DNA of 60,477 nt, from NCBI GenBank assembly GCA_017983635.1, contig JAGOBA010000006.1, positions 1-60,477 of the forward strand, in the 5' to 3' direction. Of this stretch, positions 53,069 to 60,477 are shown piece after piece (position 1 is the first letter of the stretch; every line of letters starts with the position of its first letter). The stretch comes from Alphaproteobacteria bacterium. Its GTDB lineage: Bacteria > Pseudomonadota > Alphaproteobacteria > Micropepsales > Micropepsaceae. The notes below the pieces were generated by a model. That model searched no databases. It saw only the letters and a list, made by a program, of their open reading frames with translations, and had not been told where the DNA came from. The position numbers and the translations under genes were made by a program.

Positions 53069-56000
53069 TCTTGGCCTTGTGCTTTTCTCGTACTGCCGTA
53101 CCCGCCGCCGCCGGGCGTTTCAATGATAAAAACATCGCCGGGCTCGAGCGCGGCGACTGCACAACCGGACAGTTCTTCGATCCGGCCGTCTTTGCGGCGA
53201 ATAGCGTTGCGGCCGGGCTTGGCGTTTTCACCGCCTTGGATGCCGAATGGGGCAATGCGGCGGCGCGTTGACAGGATGCCCGCCTCCATTGATTCGCGGA
53301 ACTCAATCTCGCGGACGACGCCGTCGCCGCCCCGATGCGTGCCGCGGCCTGCCGAATGTTCGCGGATGGCAAATCTCCGGACCAGGACCGGAAAGCGCCA
53401 CTCCAGCACCTCGGGGTCGGTCAGGCGCGAGTTCGTCATGTGGGTGTGAACCGCGCTCGCGCCATCGAACGTCGGGCCGGCGCCTGCGCCGCCGCAGATT
53501 GTCTCGTAGTACTGATAACGCTCATTGCCAAAGGTGAAGTTGTTCATCGTGCCTTGGCTGGCCGCGAGCACGCCAAGTGCGCCGAACAGGGTGTCGGTGA
53601 CGGCTTGGCTGGTCTCGACGTTGCCGGCGACGACGGCGGCGGGGTAGCTCGGGTTGAGCAGCGAATGCTCGGGAACGACGATGTTGAGCGGACGCAAGCA
53701 GCCTGCGTTCAGCGGAATATCTCTGTCGATCAAGCAGCGGAAGACGTAGAGCACGGCCGCCGTCGTGACGGAGCGTGGGGCGTTGAAGTTCGTCGGCCGC
53801 TGCGCGCTGGTGCCGGTAAAGTCGATCGTCGCGCTGCGGGCAGCGCGATCGACGGTGATGCGGACCTTGATGATGGCGCCGTCGTCCATCTCGTGCTCGA
53901 AGGCGCCGTCGTCGAGCGCACCGATCACGCGGCGGACTTGCTCCTCGGCGTTGTCTTGAACGTGGCCCATGTAGGCGGCGACGAGTTCGCGGCCTTGGGC
54001 AGCGCAGAGGGCTTTCAGTTCGTCGGCACCCTTGATGCAGGCGGCGATCTGGGCTTTGAGGTCGGCAATGTTCTGCGCGGGGTTGCGGGCCGGGTAGGCG
54101 CCGGAACTCAGAATGCTTCGGACACGTTTGTCGTCGAAACGGGCGGCGCGCATGATGCGCTCGCCTTGGAACAGGACGCCTTCTTCTTCGACGGTGGTGG
54201 AGTTTGGCGGCATGGAGCCCGGCGAGATGCCGCCGATGTCGGCGTGATGGCCGCGAGCCGCGACGAAGAACGCGGGCAGCGGTTCGCCTTCCATGAAGAC
54301 CGGCATGACGACGGTGATGTCGGGTAAGTGCGTGCCGCCGGCGTAGGGTGCATTGAGCGCGAACGCGTCGCCGGGCGACATACCGCCAGCGTGACGGGTC
54401 AGCACCGCGCGCACGCTTTCACCCATCGAGCCTAAGTGCACCGGCATGTGCGGGGCGTTGGCGATCAGGTCGCCGGCGGCGTCGAAGATCGCGCAGGAGA
54501 AGTCGAGGCGCTCCTTGATATTTACCGAGGAAGCGGTCTTTTCCAGTGTCACGCCCATTTGCTCGGCGATGGACATGAAGAGCGCGTTGAAGATTTCGAG
54601 CCGGACGGGGTCGGCCCTCTCCACCGCCGCAGCACGGCGGTCCCCCTCCACCGCCAGGGCGGGGGAGGCTCTCACCTTGTTCAAAACCAAGTTGCCGTCG
54701 TCACGGTAGAGCGCGACCCAGTTCGGGTCGATGACGATGGTGGAGTTTGGTTCGATAATGAGGGCAGGGCCTTGGATGGTGTCGCCAGGGTTTAGGTCTT
54801 CGCGGCGATAGATGGGTGCGCTGTGGTTTTGCCCGTCGACGTGAAGTGTTGTTGATGCATGCGGGTGGAGTGGTCCTGTGCGCTTGGCGGTAACGCGGGG
54901 CAGAGTGGGTGGTTGGATGTTGCTGGCCGCGTCAATGGCGATGGCTTCGACGATGAGCGCACGGCCCTGATCCCAAAAGCCGAAGCGGGCCCGGTGGACG
55001 TCGGCGAAGCGTTCTTCGATTTCATCGAGCTTGCCGAAGGGGACGGCGAGTGCGGTGTCGGTGCCTTGGTAGCGCAGGTGTAGCGTCGTGTGCGCAACGA
55101 CAGACGAGCGCGCGATCCTTTGTGCTTCGACTTCGGCGATGGCGGCGGCGGCGAGTTTTGCGGCGGTTGCTTCGAGAGTTGGCATAGCGGCGGCATCGAG
55201 CGGGCATTCGACGGCTTGTTCGCGGCGCGCTTGGGTTTGTGCGAAGCCCATGCCAAAGGCCGACAACACGCCGGCGAGCGGGTGGATCATGATCGTGCGC
55301 ATGGATAGAGCGTCGGCCACGCGGCAGGCGAGCTGCGCGCCGGCGCCACCGAAGCATTGCAGCGCGTATTCGCTGACGTCGGTGCCTTGGGCGATAGAGA
55401 TGCGCTTGATCGCTTCGGCCATGTTGGCGACGGCGATTTTTAGGAAGCCGTCGGCGGCTGCCTGCGGTGTGGTTTTGAGTTCGCGGGCGAGCGCGGTGAA
55501 CCTTTCGGCCACGACGGTAGTGTCGATGGGTTCGTTGGCGTTCTGGCCAAATACTTTCGGAAAGAAGTCGGCGACGATGCGGCCCGTCATCATGTTGGCG
55601 TCGGTGACGGTGAGCGGGCCGCCTTTGCGGTAGCAGGCGGGGCCGGGGTTGGCGCCGGCGCTTTCGGGGCCGACCCGCATGCGGGCGTTTTCGTAGAACA
55701 AGATCGAGCCGCCGCCGGCCGCCACGGTGTGCACGGCGAGCATCGGCGCGCGCAGGCGGATGCCGTTCAGTTCGTTTTCGAAGATGCGTTCGTAATGGCC
55801 GTCGAAGCGCGAGACGTCGGTGGATGTCCCGCCCATGTCGAAGCCGATGACCTTTGCGAAGCCGGCGGCCTTTGCGGTTTCGGCCATGCCGATGACGCCG
55901 CCGGCGGGACCTGAAAGCAGCGCGTCTTTTCCGGAGAAATGGTTCGCATCGGCGAGCGCGCCGCTGGAGCGCATGAAGCGCAAGCGCCCGTCGCGTGCGG

Positions 56001-56703
56001 CGCGCCCCAAGGGCGTTGCCACCTTATCGACATAGCCGCGCAGTACCGGCGACAGGTAGGCGTCCGCGACAGTCGTGTGGCCGCGGCTGACGTATTTCAT
56101 CAGCGGGCTGACATGGTGGCTGACGGAGATTTGGGTGAAGCCGAGGTCGCGCGCGATCTCGGCGACTGCGCGTTCGTGTGCGGTGTGACGGTAGCCGTGC
56201 ATGAACACGATGGCGCATGACGTGAAGCCTTGCGCGTGGGCGGCTTTGAGTTCGCGTTCGGCTTGGGCGCGGTCGAGCGGTGTGAGGATGGTGCCGTCGG
56301 CGGCGAGGCGCTCGTCGATTTCAATCACGTTTTCGTAGAGCGGCGGAGTCAGATCGATTCGGCGAACGAAGAGTTTCGGCCGGTGCTGGTAGCCGATGCG
56401 AAGCTGGTCGCGGAAGCCGCGTGTCGTGATGAGGACGGTGCGCGAACCTTTGCGCTCCAGAAGCGCGTTGGTCGCGACAGTTGTGCCCATGTGGACTTCC
56501 GCGATCGCCGCTTGCGGCAGGGCGGCGCCTTGCGCCAGGCCCAGCAAACGCCTAATTCCTTCAATCGCCGCGTCGTCGTAGTGTTCAGCGCTTTCGGAGA
56601 GAAGCTTGGTCGCGCGCATCTGGCCATCGGGGCCTAACGCTACGAGATCGGTGAACGTACCGCCGCGATCGATCCAAATATGCCACCGGCGCTCGGGCGT
56701 CAT
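53065..56703 (-). CDS. 5-oxoprolinase / hydantoinase (HyuA-HyuB fusion)
   Basis: The 1212-residue protein combines a HyuA-type ATPase half ('[20 protein letters not shown]', '[16 protein letters not shown]') and a HyuB half ('[20 protein letters not shown]', 'GGGYGS' at the end). In family members it uses ATP to open the ring of 5-oxoproline (or a hydantoin) to glutamate. Between the halves, residues about 676-697, sits an unusual Ala/Arg-rich stretch encoded by a palindromic DNA insert (54613-54676). The frame is intact. The unknown gene at 52373 is coupled downstream. Confidence 0.9.
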   Translation of the reverse strand: MTPERRWHIWIDRGGTFTDLVALGPDGQMRATKLLSESAEHYDDAAIEGIRRLLGLAQGAALPQAAIAEVHMGTTVATNALLERKGSRTVLITTRGFRDQLRIGYQHRPKLFVRRIDLTPPLYENVIEIDERLAADGTILTPLDRAQAERELKAAHAQGFTSCAIVFMHGYRHTAHERAVAEIARDLGFTQISVSHHVSPLMKYVSRGHTTVADAYLSPVLRGYVDKVATPLGRAARDGRLRFMRSSGALADANHFSGKDALLSGPAGGVIGMAETAKAAGFAKVIGFDMGGTSTDVSRFDGHYERIFENELNGIRLRAPMLAVHTVAAGGGSILFYENARMRVGPESAGANPGPACYRKGGPLTVTDANMMTGRIVADFFPKVFGQNANEPIDTTVVAERFTALARELKTTPQAAADGFLKIAVANMAEAIKRISIAQGTDVSEYALQCFGGAGAQLACRVADALSMRTIMIHPLAGVLSAFGMGFAQTQARREQAVECPLDAAAMPTLEATAAKLAAAAIAEVEAQRIARSSVVAHTTLHLRYQGTDTALAVPFGKLDEIEERFADVHRARFGFWDQGRALIVEAIAIDAASNIQPPTLPRVTAKRTGPLHPHASTTLHVDGQNHSAPIYRREDLNPGDTIQGPALIIEPNSTIVIDPNWVALYRDDGNLVLNKVRASPALAVEGDRRAAAVERADPVRLEIFNALFMSIAEQMGVTLEKTASSVNIKERLDFSCAIFDAAGDLIANAPHMPVHLGSMGESVRAVLTRHAGGMSPGDAFALNAPYAGGTHLPDITVVMPVFMEGEPLPAFFVAARGHHADIGGISPGSMPPNSTTVEEEGVLFQGERIMRAARFDDKRVRSILSSGAYPARNPAQNIADLKAQIAACIKGADELKALCAAQGRELVAAYMGHVQDNAEEQVRRVIGALDDGAFEHEMDDGAIIKVRITVDRAARSATIDFTGTSAQRPTNFNAPRSVTTAAVLYVFRCLIDRDIPLNAGCLRPLNIVVPEHSLLNPSYPAAVVAGNVETSQAVTDTLFGALGVLAASQGTMNNFTFGNERYQYYETICGGAGAGPTFDGASAVHTHMTNSRLTDPEVLEWRFPVLVRRFAIREHSAGRGTHRGGDGVVREIEFRESMEAGILSTRRRIAPFGIQGGENAKPGRNAIRRKDGRIEELSGCAVAALEPGDVFIIETPGGGGYGSTRKAQGQE
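54613..54676 (-). repeat. Palindromic DNA insert inside the 5-oxoprolinase-type gene
   Basis: The 64-base stretch contains inverted CCACCGCCG/CGGCGGT arms and a second CCTCCACCGCC/GGCGGGGGAGG pair, so it folds into adjacent hairpins. It encodes about 21 residues ([20 protein letters not shown]) in the linker between the HyuA and HyuB halves, in frame. The sequence looks like the intergenic GC-rich palindromes of alphaproteobacteria that can enter genes as in-frame linkers. No second copy exists in this window to prove mobility. Confidence 0.6.
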
Positions 56704-56754
56704 ATGTTCGCCCTATTCAGGTTCGATGAAGAAAGTTTGTAGGACGGGCTGAGC

Positions 56755-57519
56755 ATGTCGATCTGGGGCAAGATAGCGGGCGCGGCGGCGGGTTTCTTTA
56801 CGTTGGGCGGCCCGATCGGTGCGCTGCTGGGCGCGGTTGCGGGCCATATGCTGCTTGACCGCGAAGGGCGGCGGCGGCGCGACTCAGAGGTGCGCGAGGA
56901 ACGACCGGATCGCTCGTTCCGCGACCGCGACGAGGTGGCCTTTACGATCGGCGTGATTGCGCTGGCCGCGAAGCTTGCCAAAGCCGACGGCACGGTCACG
57001 CGCGATGAGGTCGAAGTCTTCAAGCGGGTCTTTCCTGTGCCACGCGAGGAAGAGGCCAATGTGGGGCATTTGTTCAATCTCGCCAAGCAGGACGTTGCGG
57101 GGTTCGATTCCTATGCCAAGCAGTTGGCGTCGTTGTTCCGGGCCAAGCCCGGCGTGCTGGAAGACTTGCTCGACAGCTTGTTCTTGATCGCCAAAGCGGA
57201 CGCGCAGTTGCATCCGGGTGAGCTTGAGTATCTGCGCCACGTGTCGGAGATCTTCGGTTTCACGGAAGATCAGTTCCAGCGCGTGCGCGCCTCGCATTTC
57301 GGGCGCGATCACCACGACCCCTATGCGGTCTTGGGCGTGGAGCCGGCGGCGTCGGATGAGGATTTGAAGCGGGCCTATCATCGTTTGGTGAAGGACAATC
57401 ATCCCGACAGTTTGATAGCGCGCGGTGTGCCGGAGGAGTTCGTGCGCCTAGCGACGGAGAAGCTCGCCGCGATCAATGGCGCTTACGAGGCGATCAAGAA
57501 ACAGCGCGGGATCAACTGA
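56755..57519 (+). CDS. DjlA-like TerB-DnaJ protein
   Basis: The 254-residue protein has an N-terminal Gly/Ala membrane-like segment (residues 5-34), a TerB domain ('AFTIGVIALAAKLAKADGTV', 'DEVEVFKRVFPVPREEEANV'), and a C-terminal J domain with the HPD in 'LVKDNHPDSLIARG'. DjlA proteins activate DnaK at the membrane. It begins just after the divergent oxoprolinase gene and overlaps the thioesterase gene (TGATG). Confidence 0.88.
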   Translation: MSIWGKIAGAAAGFFTLGGPIGALLGAVAGHMLLDREGRRRRDSEVREERPDRSFRDRDEVAFTIGVIALAAKLAKADGTVTRDEVEVFKRVFPVPREEEANVGHLFNLAKQDVAGFDSYAKQLASLFRAKPGVLEDLLDSLFLIAKADAQLHPGELEYLRHVSEIFGFTEDQFQRVRASHFGRDHHDPYAVLGVEPAASDEDLKRAYHRLVKDNHPDSLIARGVPEEFVRLATEKLAAINGAYEAIKKQRGIN

Positions 57520-57902
57520 TGGAAGCGAACTCGCCGGCGGTCGAGACTTTGGGCAAGCGGACGCTCGAAACGGATGCGGCGCGGGGCTATGTGAAGGCGT
57601 CGTTCGTGGCGGGTGAGAATTTCGTCAATCGCGGCGGGCGCATCTTCGGTGGGTTCTTGGCAGCGATGCTGGATTCGCTGTGCGGGCATGCGGTCAGGCT
57701 GACCCATCGCGAGCCGAACACGCCGCAGGTGACGCTCGAACTCAAGACTTCGTTTGTCGGCCGGGCTGACGTGGGCACGCTCATCGGCGAAGGCTGGGTG
57801 CGCCAGCGCGGCAAGTCGATCGCGTTCGCGGAAGCGGAGCTGCGCAACGAAGCCGGTGAAGTCGTCGCGCGGGGCAGCGCGACGTTGAAGGTGGGCAAGT
57901 GA
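57519..57902 (+). CDS. PaaI-family hotdog thioesterase
   Basis: The 127-residue protein has the hotdog core 'FVNRGGRIFGGFLAAMLDSL' with the active-site helix 'GGFLAAMLD' and 'TLELKTSFVGRADVGTLIGE'. It should hydrolyse an acyl-CoA. Its start overlaps djlA and its stop overlaps the amidase start (GTGA). Substrate unknown. Confidence 0.85.
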   Translation: MEANSPAVETLGKRTLETDAARGYVKASFVAGENFVNRGGRIFGGFLAAMLDSLCGHAVRLTHREPNTPQVTLELKTSFVGRADVGTLIGEGWVRQRGKSIAFAEAELRNEAGEVVARGSATLKVGK

Positions 57903-58633
57903 AGATCATCGAACGACCCTCGCCGAACTTCAACGAGCGCGCCGGCGTTAGCGGGCCCGACATTCTGATCATGCACTACACGGGCATGCAGTCGTGCGCG
58001 GCGGCGGTGGCGCGGTTGACCGATCCGGCGGCGCGGGTGAGTTCGCACTATACGATCGACGAGGACGGCACGATCTATGCTCATGTCGCGGAGGAGATGC
58101 GTGCGTGGCATGCGGGCGTTTCGCATTGGCGGGGCGAGAGCGATATCAATTCGCGCTCGGTCGGGATCGAGATCGTCAATCCGGGGCATGAGTTCGGCTA
58201 TCGCGCATTTCCGGCGGCGCAGATCGCGGCGGTGCGCGAGCTCGGCCTTGCGATCGTCGCGCGGCATCGCATACCGGCGCGCAATGTGATCGGGCACTCC
58301 GACATTGCGCCGGGGCGCAAGACTGATCCGGGGGAACTCTTTCCTTGGAAGCAATTGGCGCAGGCGGGCCTTGGGCTTTGGGTTGAGCCTGCCGTGGCGG
58401 GTGACGCTGTGCTTCGGCATAGCGACACGGGCGAACGGGTGACGGCACTGCAGGCGGCGTTGGCGAAGTATGGTTACGGGATCGAGGCGAACGGCACGTT
58501 CGACGATTGGACGGCGACGGTCATCGGCGCGTTCCAGCGCCACTTCCGGCCGGCGCGGTTCGATGGCGTGGCCGATGGCGAGACACAGGCGATCTTGGCC
58601 GCGTTGATCGACGCGCTTGACCGCGTCGCCTGA
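57899..58633 (+). CDS. N-acetylmuramoyl-L-alanine amidase (Amidase_2) with peptidoglycan-binding domain
   Basis: The 244-residue protein has an Amidase_2 domain with zinc ligands His26 ('LIMHYTGM'), His133 ('IGHSDIAPG') and Asp143 ('KTDPGE'), catalytic Glu91 ('GIEIVNP'), and a C-terminal PG_binding_1 domain ('HSDTGERVTALQAALAKYGY'). It cleaves the amide bond between MurNAc and the stem peptide. It has no obvious signal peptide, so an AmpD/AmiD-like recycling role is possible. It starts with GTG overlapping the thioesterase stop. Confidence 0.92.
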   Translation: MKIIERPSPNFNERAGVSGPDILIMHYTGMQSCAAAVARLTDPAARVSSHYTIDEDGTIYAHVAEEMRAWHAGVSHWRGESDINSRSVGIEIVNPGHEFGYRAFPAAQIAAVRELGLAIVARHRIPARNVIGHSDIAPGRKTDPGELFPWKQLAQAGLGLWVEPAVAGDAVLRHSDTGERVTALQAALAKYGYGIEANGTFDDWTATVIGAFQRHFRPARFDGVADGETQAILAALIDALDRVA

Positions 58634-58652
58634 GTAGCCACTTATCGGTCTT

Positions 58653-59019
<367 letters not shown>

Positions 59020-59187
59020 ATCGAATCACGACATGTGGGGTGGTGAGGCTTCCGGACCACAAAAGTCGCCATCTTTGTTCTTTATTTGTTCGGAATGAAG
59101 CTCGACTGGGCGAGCGCGCGGTTGCTTAGTATTCGCCCATGAAACGACGCGGAAATGCTTGAGGATTTGGGTGAAGTGTCGTTGACG

Positions 59188-59211
59188 CCCATGCTTGCCC
59201 ATGATATCCCA
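59188..59211 (-). promoter_or_regulatory. MraZ-box: three TGGG repeats at exact 10-bp spacing
   Basis: The plus strand has CCCA at 59188, 59198 and 59208, so the minus strand reads TGGGATATCATGGGCAAGCA then TGGGC. TGGG repeats phased by 10 bases are the known MraZ operator. It lies about 120-140 bases before the mraZ ATG, where autorepression of the division cluster is expected. The repeats point away from the gene. The rest of 59020-59328 holds no gene I can support. Confidence 0.75.
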
Positions 59212-59328
59212 TATGCTCTTGGGTAGACCGGCGGGTCTTGGGAGCCGTTGCGGCTGGGGCACGCTGGATTTGGGGTTGTAGATTGTGGCGAAAACCGTGT
59301 GTCCTTCGTTAAGGCACGGGGTGCGGCA

Positions 59329-59802
59329 ATGAAATTGTCGCGGCCGTTCCTGTCGACATTCGTGAACCGGATCGATGCGAAAGGGCGCGTGTCGGTGCCG
59401 GCGAAATTCCGCGAAGTCTTGGATGGCCAAGACTCGCGTTCGATCTTCGTGCGCGCGTCGACCTCCGGTCCTGCGATCGTCGCGGGCGGCAGCGAATGGA
59501 TGGCTGGGCTCTATGCCATGGTGGACGAACACGATCCTTCGAGCGAAGCGCACGACGACTTCGCCTACACGCTGCTCGGTGACACGGTCGAGGTGAGTTT
59601 GGATTCCGAAGGCCGCGTCGGCTTGCCGGACGACTTGATGCGTCATGCCGGGCTGGACGAGTCCGCGGCGTTCGTTGGTAAGGGCGGTTATTTCGAAGTT
59701 TGGGAACCGCGCGCGCTTGAGCTGCGCAAGGTGCAGGCGCGGCGCGCGACGGCGGAGCGGCGTGGGCAGTTGCGGCCGCGCAACGGCGGTGCCGTCTCAT
59801 GA
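59329..59802 (+). CDS. mraZ: Transcriptional regulator MraZ
   Basis: MraZ is a DNA-binding AbrB-fold regulator that represses the division and cell-wall cluster. The 157-residue product begins '[20 protein letters not shown]' with the first AbrB repeat and '[20 protein letters not shown]' with the second. It is the first gene of the dcw cluster; its stop overlaps rsmH (ATGA). The start at 59329 fits the family N terminus; upstream in-frame starts add unrelated sequence. Confidence 0.93.
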   Translation: MKLSRPFLSTFVNRIDAKGRVSVPAKFREVLDGQDSRSIFVRASTSGPAIVAGGSEWMAGLYAMVDEHDPSSEAHDDFAYTLLGDTVEVSLDSEGRVGLPDDLMRHAGLDESAAFVGKGGYFEVWEPRALELRKVQARRATAERRGQLRPRNGGAVS

Positions 59803-60477
59803 GCGACACGTGGCACATTCCGGTTCTACTTGAAGAAGTCGTGGCGTCGCTGGCGCCGCGCGAGGGCGAGGTCATCGTCGACGGGACGTTCGGCGGCGGT
59901 GGCTATGCGCGGGCGATCCTGCGGGCGGCGAAGTGCGCCGTGATCGGGATCGATCGCGATCCGTCGGCGATCGAACGCGGGCGGGAAATCTCGCGCGAGT
60001 TTCCGCATCGGCTGACGCTGATCCAAGGTCAGTTCGGGCACATGCAGGAGTTGCTGGCGGCGCAGGGCATCGATGCGGTCGACGGGATCGTGCTCGATCT
60101 CGGCGTCTCGTCGTTTCAGCTCGACGAGGCGGAGCGCGGGTTTTCGTTTCAGAGCGACGGGCCGCTCGACATGCGCATGGGGTCGACCGGGATCTCAGCC
60201 GCGGGGATCGTGAATTCCTACAGCGAGCAGGCGTTGGCCGGAATCTTCTATGTCTATGGCGAGGAAGACCGCTCGCATGCGATTGCGCGCGCGATCGTGG
60301 CGGCGCGGGCGAAGGCACCGATCACGCGGACGCTGGAGCTTGCGAACATTTGCGCGAAGGCGATCGGGCGGCCGCCGAACGGGATCAACCCCGCGACGCG
60401 GACGTTTCAGGCGCTGCGCATCTATGTGAACGACGAGCTGGGCGAACTAGCGCGCGCGTTGGCGGCGGCGGAGCAAC
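59799..60477 (+). CDS. rsmH: 16S rRNA (cytosine-1402-N4) methyltransferase, 3' end outside window
   Basis: RsmH (MraW) methylates C1402 of 16S rRNA. The visible 226 residues start [20 protein letters not shown], with the SAM-binding '[16 protein letters not shown]', '[12 protein letters not shown]', '[20 protein letters not shown]', and '[20 protein letters not shown]'. The start overlaps mraZ. The gene continues past 60477, so only about two thirds is present. Confidence 0.95.
   Translation, partial: MSDTWHIPVLLEEVVASLAPREGEVIVDGTFGGGGYARAILRAAKCAVIGIDRDPSAIERGREISREFPHRLTLIQGQFGHMQELLAAQGIDAVDGIVLDLGVSSFQLDEAERGFSFQSDGPLDMRMGSTGISAAGIVNSYSEQALAGIFYVYGEEDRSHAIARAIVAARAKAPITRTLELANICAKAIGRPPNGINPATRTFQALRIYVNDELGELARALAAAEQ

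Overview
The window is a high-GC stretch of a free-living alphaproteobacterial chromosome. The evidence is gene content and order: trxB next to a LysR gene, an ELM1 homologue, greA-carB-carA-yqeY-dnaG-rpoD in one neighbourhood, an FnrN-type C-x2-C-x7-C regulator, an ArsR/methyltransferase (SahR-type) gene fused to metF-metH, and amidase-rnpB-mraZ-rsmH at the right edge. I cannot name the genus from sequence alone; orders such as Rhizobiales, Rhodospirillales or Micropepsales are all possible.

Layout, left to right. 1-0.4 kb: the end of a probable IS3-family element and a small membrane protein. 0.6-4.7 kb: an EF-G-like GTPase, then an operon carrying all three kinds of methionine sulfoxide reductase (exported MsrB and MsrA, cytoplasmic free-Met-R-SO reductase) plus a DUF1272 protein. 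4.7-9.5 kb: LysR, TrxB, ELM1-like protein, Lrp regulator, a ParDE toxin-antitoxin pair and GreA. 9.7-16.3 kb: pyrimidine/arginine precursor genes carB and carA with OmpW and an HD phosphohydrolase, then YqeY. 16.3-21.5 kb: a 198-bp palindromic element, primase and sigma-70, and a DUF4160/DUF2442 pair. 21.5-26.2 kb: an MFS symporter and a compact operon of acyl-adenylating enzyme, GNAT, acyl carrier protein and 2OG-Fe(II) oxygenase. 26.2-29.1 kb: lipoprotein, beta-carbonic anhydrase, NTF2-like protein, GNAT and nitrilase-fold amidohydrolase. 29.1-33.6 kb: an M23 peptidase, an unknown exported protein, an S9 peptidase and a SIMPL protein. A CAT-anticodon tRNA follows.

34.1-39.1 kb: two tandem paralogous exported subtilases with barrel-like C termini. 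39.1-44.2 kb: PH-domain protein, FNR-type regulator, EttA, a lipoprotein, and the lipid-transport pair MlaA-MlaC ending in a clear terminator. 44.4-50.1 kb: the methionine/SAM cycle operon sahR-metF-metH with an operator-like palindrome upstream. 50-53 kb: a divergent HxlR/carboxymuconolactone-decarboxylase pair with two near-identical palindromes between them, DUF4345, a 25-residue membrane protein with its own terminator, and an SDR. 52.4-56.7 kb: an unknown gene coupled to a full-length 5-oxoprolinase-type protein that contains an in-frame palindromic insertion. 56.7-60.5 kb: DjlA-like protein, thioesterase, amidase, RNase P RNA, and the start of the division/cell wall cluster (mraZ, rsmH) with 10-bp-phased MraZ-box repeats.

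Most genes are ordinary. The items most worth a second look are the ligase/GNAT/ACP/oxygenase operon, the palindromic elements (one intergenic, one inside a protein), the microprotein, the duplicated subtilases and the regulatory palindromes. I did not find a CRISPR array, prophage or clear defence island beyond ParDE.
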